NCBI GenBank assembly: GCA_964652235.1
Contig: CAZZDK010000005.1
Location: forward strand, 39,883 to 103,882
Length of the DNA: 64,000 bases
Direction: 5' to 3'
Source of the DNA: CAZZDK01 sp964652235
GTDB lineage: Bacteria > Pseudomonadota > Alphaproteobacteria > UBA9219
The notes under the pieces are model-generated. The model worked only from the letters and a program-made list of their open reading frames with translations. It was not told the DNA's origin and made no database searches. This document shows, one piece after another, positions 16,829-26,500 of this stretch. The stretch's first letter is position 1, and the number at the start of each line of letters is the position of its first letter. The position numbers were made by a program, and so were the translations under genes.

Positions 16829-19675
16829 ATGTCCGAAGTTGATTACAAAAATACGTTAAACCTTCCTGTAACGGATTTTCCTATGCGCGCGGATTCCTCT
16901 CAGTCTGAACCGCGCCGCGTTGGCCTTTGGCTTGAGGAGAACGCTTACGACCGCCTCAGAAACGCTCACGAAGGCGACGAAACCTTTATCGTTCATTGCG
17001 GCCCTCCTTATGCGAACGGCAAACTTCATGGAGGACATTTAGCTCCTTGCATGCTTAAGGACATTGTCGTTCGAAGCAAGAGTATGGCTGGCTTCGATAC
17101 ACCTTTTGTTCCCGGATGGGACTGCCATGGGCTCCCCATCGAATGGAAAGTGGAGAAGGAGCTTCAAGCGCAAGGCACCAAGAAGTCAGAGGTTACGCGT
17201 GCCGAGTTCAGGCAACTATGCAGGGAATATGCGTCGAGATGGATCGAAGAACAGAGAAACGATTGGCAGCGCATGGGCTGTCTTGCCGATTGGTCAAACC
17301 CGTATTTGACGATGGACTTTTCCACGGAAGCCAACATCATTCGCCAGCTTGGCCGGCTTGCGCAAACAGGCCTTCTATACAAAGACTTTAAACCCGTTAT
17401 GTGGTCCCCCGTCGAGCAAACAGCGCTTGCGGAGGCAGAGATAGAATATGAAAACGCTAAAGCCAAAGCCATCTTCGTCGGCTTCGACCTAGTTTCCGCC
17501 GACAAGGAAGCTCTAGTCGCGTGGACGACTACGCCCTGGACTCTCCCCTCAAATAAAGCTTTGGCTGTTGCCCAAGACATCACTTACGTTGCGGTCCAAG
17601 CACAAAATACGGATGAAACATCTCAGATCGAAAAGGACAAACTTTACTGGGTGGCTGAATCTCGCGTTGCCGCCTTTGCGAAAGCTGCCGGGATTAGCGA
17701 ATACGAGATCGTTAAAAAACAACAAGGGAAATCGTTTGTCGGTCAGCTGTGTAAGACGCCCCTATATGACGAAACAGTTCCGGTTGTTTTGGGAGAGCAC
17801 GTGACTGCAGAAGACGGAACAGGTATCGTCCATATTGCTCCCGCGCATGGTTTAGAAGACTTTTCTGTTGGAAAACAAAACGGCCTTGTGCTTGAGGGCT
17901 ACATTGATGAGAAAGGCTGTTTTACTTCCTCGGTTCCCGCGCTAGCTCATACGCAGAAATCATTGGCTGGCCTTAAAATGGTTGAGGCCGAACCACTCAT
18001 TTTGGAGGATCTGCGCGCCACAAAAACGCTTCTGCGAGAAGAATCCATTAAGCATTCGGTTCCCGTCTCATGGCGATCAAAGGCTCCATTGATTTGCCGC
18101 ACGACGAGCCAATGGTTCGTGTCTATGGACACTCCCTATTCCGACGATGAAAAGACGTTGAGGCAGGGAGCGCTCGACGAGATTTCCAAGGTTTCTTGGT
18201 CGCCCAAAGACGGCGGCAACAGAATTAGGGGCATGGTTCAAGACCGCCCGGATTGGTGCATCTCCCGCCAAAGGCTGTGGGGCGTTCCTATCTCAATTTT
18301 TCAGGTGCGATCCACTGGCGAGTATGTTCTGGATCCAGAAGTTTTCGAGTCTATCGCACAAGCGGTAGAAAAACATGGCATTGACGCTTGGGACGAACTT
18401 CCAACGGAAAAGTTGCTGCCTGAGGGATGGCTCAAAAAGCGTGGCATCGCCGCCGACGATCTGGTGCGCGAGAAAGACATTTTAGACGTCTGGTTCGACT
18501 CCGGTTCTTCTTTCTACCACGTTTTAAAGCAGAGGCCCGAGCTGTCTTTTCCGGCCGATCTCTATTTGGAAGGGTATGACCAACATAGAGGCTGGTTTCA
18601 ATCAAGCTTATTGCTGGCAACAGCTACAGAAAACGCAGCTCCATACAAAAGCGTTTTAACGCACGGCTTTGTCGTCGACAAACACGGAAAGAAAGTTTCT
18701 AAATCCAAAGGAAATGGCGCTGATGCCGTTGAGTCGATGGACAAATACGGCGCCGATGTGTTGCGACTTTGGGTCGCATCGGCAAACTACAAAAGCGATC
18801 TGCGCTTTGACGACAAAACCATGAAAGACGTGACAGAGTCTTATAGAAAGATACGGAACACTCTGAGGTACCTGATGGGAAACACCTCAGATTTTGATCC
18901 GAAGAAGGACGCGGTCGCTTATGCCGATCTTCCGGAAATGGAAAAGTGGATTCTTGCCAAGTACGCCGGTGTAAGCCAGACAATGCAGGATTGTTACTCT
19001 TCTTATGATTTTCAAAAAGCGTTTAAGTCCGCCTTGGATTTCTGCAAAAACGAGCTATCCAGCTTCTACTTGGACGTAAGAAAAGACACACTTTATTGCG
19101 AGGAGCCATCATCTTCGACGCGCCGTTCCTGCCAAACGGTTCTGAATCACTTGTTGGATGGACTGACGACACACCTGACTCCGCTTATGCCGTTTACCTG
19201 CGACGAAGCATGGCGGTTGCAGCATGGGGAAAACGCTCCTGTCTATTTGGAAAGATTCAAGCCTTCGGCTCCGGAATGGGGTGATCAAGATATCCTTGCG
19301 AAATGGGAAAGGATTGGTTCTCTCAGGGAGCAGGTCAACACGACGTTTGAGGCAAAGATTAAAGAGGCAACTAATCTCAAAAACAGGACGACGGTTGCTG
19401 CCGAAATAGAGGCGCCATCACAGCTTATCAAAGATATGGAAGGACTTGATGCTGCTAACGTTCTCCAGTTTGCTTCCGTTAGGCTAAAACAATCGGATGA
19501 TATCCAAGTGGCGTTTTCTTTGTTTGATGGTAGCAAGTGCCCACGCTGTTGGAAGAGCTTTGAGGCCTTAGCCGATGATCTTTGTGGACGTTGCTCAGAT
19601 GTCGTTGCAAAGCTTGCAGTTAGGCCAACAAAAGGGCAAGAGCAATCTCCGCCTACGAAGCAAGCCAAGCCTTAA
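16829..19675 (+). CDS. ileS: Isoleucyl-tRNA synthetase (divergent)
   Basis: The product is 948 aa from the ATG at 16829 with an ideal AGGAGA Shine-Dalgarno. It is a class I aminoacyl-tRNA synthetase: GPPYANGKLHGGH (HxxH, His67-His70), WTTTPWTLPSNKAL in the CP1 editing domain, GWDCHGLPIEWK and the IleS-type zinc site C904-x2-C907...C919-x2-C922. The two signatures differ from the usual HIGH and KMSKS: HGGH and K622-VSKS-626. Length is normal for IleS. This may be a second, inhibitor-tolerant copy beside a biosynthetic-type cluster, or the only ileS of the host. A terminator follows inside the opposing phage gene. Confidence 0.9.
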   Translation: MSEVDYKNTLNLPVTDFPMRADSSQSEPRRVGLWLEENAYDRLRNAHEGDETFIVHCGPPYANGKLHGGHLAPCMLKDIVVRSKSMAGFDTPFVPGWDCHGLPIEWKVEKELQAQGTKKSEVTRAEFRQLCREYASRWIEEQRNDWQRMGCLADWSNPYLTMDFSTEANIIRQLGRLAQTGLLYKDFKPVMWSPVEQTALAEAEIEYENAKAKAIFVGFDLVSADKEALVAWTTTPWTLPSNKALAVAQDITYVAVQAQNTDETSQIEKDKLYWVAESRVAAFAKAAGISEYEIVKKQQGKSFVGQLCKTPLYDETVPVVLGEHVTAEDGTGIVHIAPAHGLEDFSVGKQNGLVLEGYIDEKGCFTSSVPALAHTQKSLAGLKMVEAEPLILEDLRATKTLLREESIKHSVPVSWRSKAPLICRTTSQWFVSMDTPYSDDEKTLRQGALDEISKVSWSPKDGGNRIRGMVQDRPDWCISRQRLWGVPISIFQVRSTGEYVLDPEVFESIAQAVEKHGIDAWDELPTEKLLPEGWLKKRGIAADDLVREKDILDVWFDSGSSFYHVLKQRPELSFPADLYLEGYDQHRGWFQSSLLLATATENAAPYKSVLTHGFVVDKHGKKVSKSKGNGADAVESMDKYGADVLRLWVASANYKSDLRFDDKTMKDVTESYRKIRNTLRYLMGNTSDFDPKKDAVAYADLPEMEKWILAKYAGVSQTMQDCYSSYDFQKAFKSALDFCKNELSSFYLDVRKDTLYCEEPSSSTRRSCQTVLNHLLDGLTTHLTPLMPFTCDEAWRLQHGENAPVYLERFKPSAPEWGDQDILAKWERIGSLREQVNTTFEAKIKEATNLKNRTTVAAEIEAPSQLIKDMEGLDAANVLQFASVRLKQSDDIQVAFSLFDGSKCPRCWKSFEALADDLCGRCSDVVAKLAVRPTKGQEQSPPTKQAKP

Positions 19676-19938
19676 TAAGGATCGGGCTTGAAAACGCTTT
19701 TGTCGCAGGCCGCTTTAATTTGTGCGCGTAGCACAGCGTAGTCGTGCATAGCATCGGTAGAAGCCGCTCCAGAAGGAGCGGCTTCTATTTCTTTTGCAAG
19801 CCTTTTCTGAAACTCCCTGCTATACTCCTTGATCGGCGGGCAGACGCAGGCAGGGTTAGAATTTGCCGTTCCGCAGGCGGTCAACAAGCTCAGCGCGAGT
19901 GCGAGGAGCGTCCATCGTTGCACGAAGTTGGGCATCTT
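19672..19938 (-). CDS. Rz1-like outer-membrane spanin lipoprotein
   Basis: The product is 88 aa from the ATG at 19938; the reading frame is open further upstream but that part overlaps the Rz frame. It has a short basic N-terminus, a hydrophobic stretch and a lipobox (LLTAC), then a Pro/Cys-rich segment CVCPPIKEYS and a helical DYAVLRAQIKAAC end, typical of alphaproteobacterial phage o-spanins. Its first 83 bp lie inside the Rz gene in another frame, as in lambda Rz/Rz1. Its stop overlaps the ileS stop, and a terminator for ileS lies inside it. Confidence 0.75.
   Translation of the reverse strand, partial: KMPNFVQRWTLLALALSLLTACGTANSNPACVCPPIKEYSREFQKRLAKEIEAAPSGAASTDAMHDYAVLRAQIKAACDKSVFKPDPY
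19759..19795 (+). terminator. Rho-independent terminator of ileS, inside the Rz1 gene
   Basis: AGAAGCCGCTCC (19759-19770) and GGAGCGGCTTCT (19775-19786) form a perfect 12-bp stem with loop AGAA, followed by ATTTCTTTT. The T-tract is on the plus strand only, so it stops transcription from ileS without blocking phage late transcription. It begins 84 bp after the ileS stop and codes for EAAPSGAAS in Rz1. Confidence 0.85.
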
Positions 19939-20095
19939 TGATCTCCACGATTTTTTTGAGTTGGTCATAGCGTTCGGCAGTTCGGCCTGATTGCTTTGCG
20001 CCGAGCAAAACGGCGGCCACGGACGCGGCAAGCGCGCCCCAGCCGATGATTTTGATGAGGTTGCTGGATAACCAGCCTGAAAGGATCGTCCACAT
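19856..20095 (-). CDS. Rz-like inner-membrane spanin
   Basis: A 79-aa protein. A single N-terminal membrane segment (IKIIGWGALAASVAAVLLGA) is followed by a charged helix (AERYDQLKKIVEIKDAQLRA), the i-spanin layout. The gene starts on the stop of the endolysin gene (TGATG) and contains the start of Rz1 in a different frame. It would link the inner membrane to Rz1 and fuse the membranes in the last step of lysis. It is short compared with lambda Rz, but typical for small phages. Confidence 0.7.
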   Translation of the reverse strand: MWTILSGWLSSNLIKIIGWGALAASVAAVLLGAKQSGRTAERYDQLKKIVEIKDAQLRATMDAPRTRAELVDRLRNGKF

Positions 20096-20757
20096 CAGCG
20101 CAGGCCTTTCCGATGGTCATCAATGCGCGCCCAGATCATCACGCCGATGCCAATCAGCGTGATGGCCAAAAGTAGCCATTTGGCGACATCGAGATACGGC
20201 ACGAGCATTTGGAGGCTGTCGCAGGCTGGGGCAATTCCGTCCTGTACAGCCTGTAGCGCCCCAAGGCCAACGGTTGCCGCCGTGGCGGCCTTTCCGCCCT
20301 TTACGGTGCGCGTGTGTTGCAAGTTCTTGGGCGGAGGCTCCACACCTGCCAGAACCAAGGCCTTGTCGATCTGTGCGCCTGTGTAGGGCTGCTGGCCGTT
20401 TTCATGCTTGATGATGGCTTCGACAATGGACTTCAGATCGGCGTAGGCGTGCATGTCGAGAGCTTGGTCTGCGGGAAACCCCGTGTCCGCCGAAACGGCC
20501 CTCACATAGGCCGCTGTGTCGTTTTCGTTTGGAGGTGCCCAGCGTTCGATGATCTGCTGGATCGTGCGCAGACCGTGTTTAATCCGATAAGCGATCAAGA
20601 CCCTTGCCAATGCACGGATCCCGTAGATCGGGCTTTTGAACATGAAGAAATCGGGATCCGTCTGCTGGTCGGCCAGTCCTTGCCATTGCGTTTCCGTTTT
20701 GCGCAGATTGCCAGGGTTGTTGTTGCGAATGCCTCGCGGGGGCGTTTTATTAGTCAT
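20095..20757 (-). CDS. Phage endolysin (virion/P5-type lytic transglycosylase-like) with C-terminal membrane anchor
   Basis: The product is 220 aa from the ATG at 20757 (AAAGGAAG Shine-Dalgarno). The ORF extends upstream to 20865, but that part overlaps the GNAT gene. The start GIRNNNPGNLRK and the patterns YGIRALARVLIAYRIKHG and IIERWAPPNENDTAAYV are those of P5-like phage muralytic enzymes. Two-thirds along is a low-complexity linker. A hydrophobic C-terminal segment (WLLLAITLIGIGVMIWA) could tether it to the inner membrane, which is unusual for an endolysin. It is part of the lysis cassette with Rz/Rz1. Confidence 0.8.
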   Translation of the reverse strand: MTNKTPPRGIRNNNPGNLRKTETQWQGLADQQTDPDFFMFKSPIYGIRALARVLIAYRIKHGLRTIQQIIERWAPPNENDTAAYVRAVSADTGFPADQALDMHAYADLKSIVEAIIKHENGQQPYTGAQIDKALVLAGVEPPPKNLQHTRTVKGGKAATAATVGLGALQAVQDGIAPACDSLQMLVPYLDVAKWLLLAITLIGIGVMIWARIDDHRKGLR

Positions 20758-20845
20758 TGTGCTTCCTTTCGTTTGGGCAAAGAAAAAGCCGCCCGAAAGC
20801 AGCTTTCGGTGTACAAAACGTGATGTTTCTCGTAAGTTCGAGGTT

Positions 20846-21307
20846 ATGGAAATCAGAGACGCCAAACCGGAAGACGCCGCCGCGATTTGCGATGTCCTGC
20901 GTCAGTCCGTCACAAACTTATGCATCGGGGATCACAAGAACGACCCAGCCATCCTTGGCGCTTGGCTCGGCAACAAGACGCCGGAGACGCTGAAAAGTTG
21001 GATCGAGGATACTTCAAGCCAAATGCTGGTGGCGACCGAAGGCGATGAGGTTCTCGCCGTGGGAGGCATCATGGATACGGGCGAGATCACGTTGAACTAT
21101 GTCCTGCCTTCGGCACGCATGCGCGGCATAAGCAAACGGATGGTTCAGGCACTTGAAGCACGAGCGAAAGAGTCTGGCGCAATAGCCTGCACGCTTAACA
21201 GCACAGGCACAGCACGGCGTTTTTATCTGGCGATGGGCTATGCCGAACAAGAACCCAAGACGGGCATGTTCGGAGCTATCGTTTACCCGATGTCGAAACC
21301 CCTTTAA
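20846..21307 (+). CDS. GNAT N-acetyltransferase (moron 1)
   Basis: The product is 153 aa from the ATG at 20846. It shows the GNAT fold: an EIRDAKPEDAAAICDVLRQS opening, an EITLNYVLPSARMRGISKRM acetyl-CoA loop (motif A, with R-G replacing the usual Q/R-x-x-G-x-G/A), and ARRFYLAMGYAE at the end. It lies on the plus strand between minus-strand lysis genes, so it needs its own promoter. Three other GNAT genes share this orientation in the prophage. The acceptor substrate is unknown. Confidence 0.8.
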   Translation: MEIRDAKPEDAAAICDVLRQSVTNLCIGDHKNDPAILGAWLGNKTPETLKSWIEDTSSQMLVATEGDEVLAVGGIMDTGEITLNYVLPSARMRGISKRMVQALEARAKESGAIACTLNSTGTARRFYLAMGYAEQEPKTGMFGAIVYPMSKPL

Positions 21308-21310
21308 TAT

Positions 21311-21556
21311 CTATGACCCTTTGCTCGTCCACCAGCGAAGGACATTGTCGAGCACAAATCCGGCGATGGCCCCAAGCGTCAGGATCACGGCAAAGCCGCC
21401 TTTCCAGCGGTTCGCCAAGCGGTCGAGGGTGTCGAGCCGAGAGTCGATTCCATCCACCTTGGTTTTGAGTTCGGATACGGCAGCGATAAGGCTGGCAACT
21501 TGCGCTTCTAGCCGCCCGATGCTGCGGAAGTATTCGATCTGTTCATTTGGGCTCAT
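21311..21556 (-). CDS. XhlA-like coiled-coil membrane protein, candidate holin
   Basis: The product is 81 aa from the ATG at 21556 (AGGAGAG Shine-Dalgarno). An in-frame ATG at 21613, 3 bp after the stop of the gene before, is possible. A coiled-coil (IGRLEAQVASLIAAVSELKT, then DSRLDTLDRL) is followed by a single membrane segment (GFAVILTLGAIAGFVLDNVL). This matches the hemolysin XhlA/holin-accessory layout. Position beside the endolysin and spanins supports a role in lysis. Confidence 0.65.
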   Translation of the reverse strand: MSPNEQIEYFRSIGRLEAQVASLIAAVSELKTKVDGIDSRLDTLDRLANRWKGGFAVILTLGAIAGFVLDNVLRWWTSKGS

Positions 21557-21616
21557 GGTAAAACTCTCCTGATCCTGTCCGTTAGGCACAGGCTGCGTTT
21601 GTGTTTGAAGCATGGT

Positions 21617-21826
21617 CTATCCCGCGACGATGATAATGAGCGGCTGCTGGGCTGTTTCGGCTGGCGGCGCGGCGTTGGCGCGCAAGACCTCGACCGCTAT
21701 GTGGCTTATTCTGGCAGAGCGCGAGGCTGGACGACGCGCAACCTCGATAACCGTTTGCGTTGCACGCGCCTTGGCAATCGTCGGTTTGCGGACAACCTCA
21801 ACAGCTTCTTGTGTGACGCGCAACAT
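21617..21826 (-). CDS. Small phage protein with three internal repeats
   Basis: A 69-aa protein. The motif (A)R-(V/A/I)-(T/S)-(Q/H)-x2-(V/I)-E-V-x-R occurs three times: RVTQEAVEVVR, RATQTVIEVAR and RISHIAVEVLR, each about 17-22 residues apart. Similar short VTQ...VEVL peptides are common near phage tail genes; function is unknown. The start overlaps the stop of the 21826-22851 gene by one base, so it belongs to the tail-fibre operon. Confidence 0.6.
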   Translation of the reverse strand: MLRVTQEAVEVVRKPTIAKARATQTVIEVARRPASRSARISHIAVEVLRANAAPPAETAQQPLIIIVAG

Positions 21827-22851
21827 TAGGCTTGCACCTTATAGCCGAACTCGGCGGCATTGATTTCGGCTTCTGTCCAGTTAGCGGAAGTCGCTGGATT
21901 TTGCGCCCAGACTTGCCTGTGATCGACGTAGGAATCCGAAAGCGTCATGTCCGCGCCTTCATAATTGGTGGAGCCAACACGGGTTACGGCCCTGAGAAGC
22001 CTCGTGCCCGCATCATCCTTACGGGCCAAGACGTTCGCCTGAACGCCAAGGACGGAAGCGTTGAGAGTCGAAAGATCGGCAAAGGTGAAGGTATCGATGT
22101 TTCCCGCCGTATCGCTGACATTGTAGGTCGTATCCTCGTCCGGCGAAGCATCGTCCACGTTTTCCCAATTGTTCGCGCTGCCGGTCGGCGTAAATTGCGC
22201 CGATGCCCCCGCGCCAGATGGAAAGAGCGTGTCCACGCGCACGTCGCCAAGAAAGTCGTTTCGGATGCTGCCGGTGCCGTCGCACATATAGAAATCGTCG
22301 TAATAGACAATGGCGGCGGACGGCATGCCGTAAAGCCGGATCGAGTTCGCTGTGGCGATAGAGGACGATGCTTTTGTGTCCCCCGTGAAGGTCGCCCAGA
22401 CCTCGCCGTTGACCCGCGCTTCGAAATATCCCCCGCTGTCCGCGATGGTCAGCTTGCATTCGATAAAGTTCCATGCGCCAACCGACAATGCGCCAGCAGA
22501 CGAAGCAAGCAAAGTGCCGCTGGTCGTGCCTCGGTAAAGAGCCAAGGTTCCCGTGGTCGAAACGCACAGGCTGGCCTGCACATTGCCTGTATTGTCGCGG
22601 AACTGAAAGATGGAGCCTGTGCTGGTCGGAAACGTGCCGAGCTTCACGGCTGCGCCGACGATCCAAGTCGCCTGATCGTCCAGCGTCTTAGTGACGTAAC
22701 CGGAGCTTGAATAAAGCTTGATCCCGTTGCTGCCGGAGCGGCGACCAGCATCCAGCGAAACATAGCTGCTGGAGCCTGTTTCCACGTATTTGTAAAGAAG
22801 CTGGGCAACGGTCGTATAGTGGTCGAACCCGTCGATAAAGCGTAAGGACAT
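21826..22851 (-). CDS. Phage tail-fibre/adhesin-type protein (LamG-like)
   Basis: The product is 341 aa from the ATG at 22851 (AGGGAGA Shine-Dalgarno); the longer ORF overlaps the gene before it. The first 200 residues look like a concanavalin/LamG beta-sandwich: FIDGFDHY start, FQFRDNTGNVQASLCVS, WNFIECKLTI and YYDDFYMCDGTGS. The rest is Ser/Thr-rich beta. It is probably a distal tail protein that binds a carbohydrate or host receptor. It sits downstream of the DUF2793-like gene. Confidence 0.7.
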   Translation of the reverse strand: MSLRFIDGFDHYTTVAQLLYKYVETGSSSYVSLDAGRRSGSNGIKLYSSSGYVTKTLDDQATWIVGAAVKLGTFPTSTGSIFQFRDNTGNVQASLCVSTTGTLALYRGTTSGTLLASSAGALSVGAWNFIECKLTIADSGGYFEARVNGEVWATFTGDTKASSSIATANSIRLYGMPSAAIVYYDDFYMCDGTGSIRNDFLGDVRVDTLFPSGAGASAQFTPTGSANNWENVDDASPDEDTTYNVSDTAGNIDTFTFADLSTLNASVLGVQANVLARKDDAGTRLLRAVTRVGSTNYEGADMTLSDSYVDHRQVWAQNPATSANWTEAEINAAEFGYKVQA

Positions 22852-22864
22852 GTTTGTTTCTCCC

Positions 22865-23590
22865 TTAAATGCGAAGGCCTGCCAGCGCGAAGCCGATGTC
22901 GGATAGCGTGTCGTCGGGCGATGACGGCGCAACGAGCGACAAGATGTCGCCCGCCGCGAAGTCGGTGGTGTTGAGACATGTGAATGTGGCGCTGGTGGCC
23001 GAGGCCGCGAAGATCATGGAGGCAAACTCGGCTCCGTTTTTGCGGATTGAAAAAGCCACCGCCGCCGTAGCCGCCGTTGCGGCCACGCCTTTGCTCTGAG
23101 GCATGCCGGAAAGAAAGCGGACGGCGCGTGGCATGGGAAAGCGCATGATGACGGCGCTGCCTGCGGGCTTGCCTGCATAGCTGCCGCCCACGTCATAGGG
23201 CGTCGCCACGCCAGCCTCAGCCATGACAGAGAAATCCGTCCCATTGCAATAAAGCAGCCTACGTTCGCCGCTACCGACGGAAACGGCTGTGCCGGATGGC
23301 GTTTTAACAGAAATCGCGTAACCGCCTGTCGCGCCATTCTCGACGCAGAGCAGTTTCGGATGCGCGGGAACCGTGATCGTCCGCACCGCCGTCAAGGCTC
23401 CTGTAAACTTCAGCGCCATGTTGCCAAGCATCTGCGCATCCGTTAGCGCCAGATTGGCATCGGCCAACGCAAGGCTTGTGAACTGGCACAGCGCTTTGTC
23501 CAAGGCATCGAAAGCCGAGTTGGCCGTCACTTCCTTTTGGGCTTGGCTGGCGGCTATGTGGTCTATGAGAAGATTAGGGGTAGTTGTCAT
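22865..23590 (-). CDS. DUF2793-like phage tail-fibre protein
   Basis: A 241-aa protein. NLLIDHIAASQAQKEVTANS near the N-terminus is the hallmark of the family that follows the tail-tip gene in alphaproteobacterial phages. The middle is beta-rich, and it ends in DDTLSDIGFALAGLRI. It is probably part of the tail tip or side fibre. It starts on the stop of the giant tail-tip gene (TAATG). Confidence 0.75.
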   Translation of the reverse strand: MTTTPNLLIDHIAASQAQKEVTANSAFDALDKALCQFTSLALADANLALTDAQMLGNMALKFTGALTAVRTITVPAHPKLLCVENGATGGYAISVKTPSGTAVSVGSGERRLLYCNGTDFSVMAEAGVATPYDVGGSYAGKPAGSAVIMRFPMPRAVRFLSGMPQSKGVAATAATAAVAFSIRKNGAEFASMIFAASATSATFTCLNTTDFAAGDILSLVAPSSPDDTLSDIGFALAGLRI

Positions 23591-26500
23591 TACACGATGG
23601 CCTTTCCTGCATAGCCCCGCCCGATGGTGCTGTTGATTTGATAAACGGCGATGGACAGGACGTTCTGCGCCCCGCCGAAATCGGTTGTTTGATCGGCGGC
23701 ACTGTAGGTTGCGCTGGTCGTGGCGGCGTTGATTGTCCGCACCACCGTGTCGCCGTTTAGAATGTCGATTTCATAGGCCTCCGTGGCCTCGTAGTTCGAG
23801 ATGTCGATGCTGTCGAGCCACTCGCCGTTCCACCGCGCGCGCATGACCCAAGAAAGGGTCAGGTTGCCGAGGCCATCGCGGGTTCCTTTGATATGGACAG
23901 GCGAAAAGCAGCGCAGGCTGGCCGCGTTGTATTTGAGGCTGGTTTGTGCTGCATCGTCCCAATCCCCGCCTGTGGGGATGGCCTTGTAATAGGAAAGCTG
24001 CCCAATCTCGGTCGCGGCCATTACCATGCGGTAGAAGCCATCCGTGGCCAGAACCACGAACCTGTCCCCGATCTTGTGCGTACCTGTGGCCCATTCCGTG
24101 CCACGTCGTCCTCGTAAGAGGCCGGAAAGCTGGTAAAGGTTTTCGGCCAGAAGCGTGGCGTTACGCCATTGGATCAGTTCGTCGCCCAATAACCCGACAT
24201 TGTTCCAGTTGAGGACTTCCAGCGCCGTCTTGCTGTCCAGCGTCCCGTGAGAAAGCGCGATTTGCACGGCGTTTGTTTCGTCCCACGACCACGGGCTGAG
24301 TGGCGCGGCCAGAACGCTCGACGCCCAGCCATACGCCGGAGCCGCTTCTCCTGTTCCTATGATGCTCCACGTCAACGCATCCGGCGATTTGTAAAGACTG
24401 GCCGTCCCGTTGTTTTTGAGCGCCAAGGCATAATAAAGCCCCAGCCCATCGTCTTCGGCCCGTAGCATGGGAAGATCCATGACCAAGGCAGAGATCGGCG
24501 TAGAGATCGGGATCGGGTTAGATGTAATCGGCACGCCAGCTCCCTTGGCGTTAGACGTATAGGCAATCTCGTCCTCTGCCACCGCCTTGCAGGCCACGAT
24601 GTTGTTGCCACCGAAGTCCACTTGCGTCAGGCGCAAAGCCAGCGTTGCGTCCGGCAATAGGACATCGATCACGTCCGTGGGATCAAGCCGCAGCCATTTG
24701 GGCGGCAGGTTGAACTCGAACTGGTTGCGCCCGATCCACGCGCTGGTGAGCGTCTTGTCCGCGATCTGCGCCGCTTCGTCTGCCGACAGCGCGATGGATA
24801 GCTCGACTGTTTGTTGATCCTTGGTCGTAACAGCGTTGCCAGCGCGCGCGGCATTCTGCGTATTGCTCTGATAGTCGCGGTCGGGATCGTAATGGGTCAG
24901 GTCGATGCGTTGCGGCAGTTCAAGTTCCTGCGTGCGGGTTTCGGTCACGCGGAGCGGGTTGTCATTGGATGTTCCCTCCACCGCCCCAAGATCGTCGTAA
25001 GGGATCGTTGCCGCCAAATCCTGCCCGCGCGGGATAAAGCGCAGAACACCGTCTGTCTCAGCCGCGTCGATAAAGTACGCGCCGAGCAAAGGTTCAATGG
25101 CATCACGGGCCGAAGAGCGACGGCTCATGACATAGCCATGCACGAATTGGCTGACTTCGTTCGTTAGGATGTCGGTTTGCTTCAGGCCCGCCCTCTCGCA
25201 CAGATCCGTCAAGATGGACGATAAGGCCACATTATCCGAGCCGTAACGCTCCAACGGATATTTGACCTCTCCTTCATTGGTCATGATGATCGCGCTATGC
25301 GTGAATTTCTCGTAGCAGCCGCAAAAATGCGTGGCCGACGTCGGCATATAGGGCATGAGGTTAATTGTCTTTTCGACCCGCATGCTCACCAGATCAACCA
25401 GCGTTGCGGTGAGATCGTTAGTTGCCCAAAGGCGTCCCTTTTGCGGAAACGCATAATCGTCCTGCAACGTGTAGCCGACCGCCAGCGAAACTCCATCCAC
25501 ATAGGCCGCGAACCCGTTGTTGGGATGCCATTTGACGATACGATGCAACTGATTGATCTTGAAGAACAAATGTCCCGTCGTGTCGTCCCAGAAGATGATG
25601 TTGGGGCGCAATCCGCCCGTCCATGCCGAGACATCCCATTCAGCCACGTCGCCGTTGCCCAGAATATCGACTTCCACGCGGCGGATTTTGTCGGCGGCGG
25701 CTTGCCAATAGCGACCGCTGCCATCCGAGCACATGGGCGCTTCATTGGCGTAAGGGAAGAACTCGGACAGATCGGCGACCAGCCCGAAGTCAAGGTCATA
25801 GACCTTGCGCGAACGATGCACGAAAATCTTGTCGCCCAGTACGAACCCGCTGACGCTGAAGTCCACGCGCTTCGTCGTCTTGGCGACAACGGCCATCGTG
25901 TCGGGATTGCGTTTGCACAGATGCATCCCGACGCCATAGGCATCCGTGGCGTGATAAAGATAGCCTTCGCTATCGATGCCTCGAAGATCGCCATACACGT
26001 CATCCACGAGAGGCACATTGAGCGCCAGCGTGTTGTTGACGAGATTGTACTTGAATGCGCGCGTCGAATTGACGCACAGCAAGACGCCGCGCGAGGGGTC
26101 GTTCACACCACCTTCGCGGTACATGCTGGATATTCTTGGCAAGATCACTGCGTCGCAATCCATCGCGCCGGAGGCCACAACTTCCGCGCTGATATTCGGG
26201 ATGCGGTTGGCGAAGTCGGCCAACTGCAAATCTGTGAAGGTCAAAAAACACAGCCCGCGATAGCCCGGCACGTTGCCTGCGCCAAGATGCATTTCCATCG
26301 TGCTGTCGGGATGTTGGTCTTCTGCGCCTGTATGAACGCGGATAACGCCGGGGTATTTCTCGGTCGCTTGCGTGTTGCTGGCCGTTGCGTCGTAAATGAG
26401 CTTGGTGTCCGCCCACACGCGCCGAACGGTTGAAACAGGCCCCGCGCAAAGCCCGACCGCGAACGAGACCGAATAGGTATAGGTCGTGCTGGTTGAACTT

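Noticed and set aside
25297..26433. Plus-strand ORF of 378 aa opposite the tail-tip gene
   Set aside because: Exact antisense shadow of the 23590-26796 gene in GC-rich DNA; no motif and no RBS.
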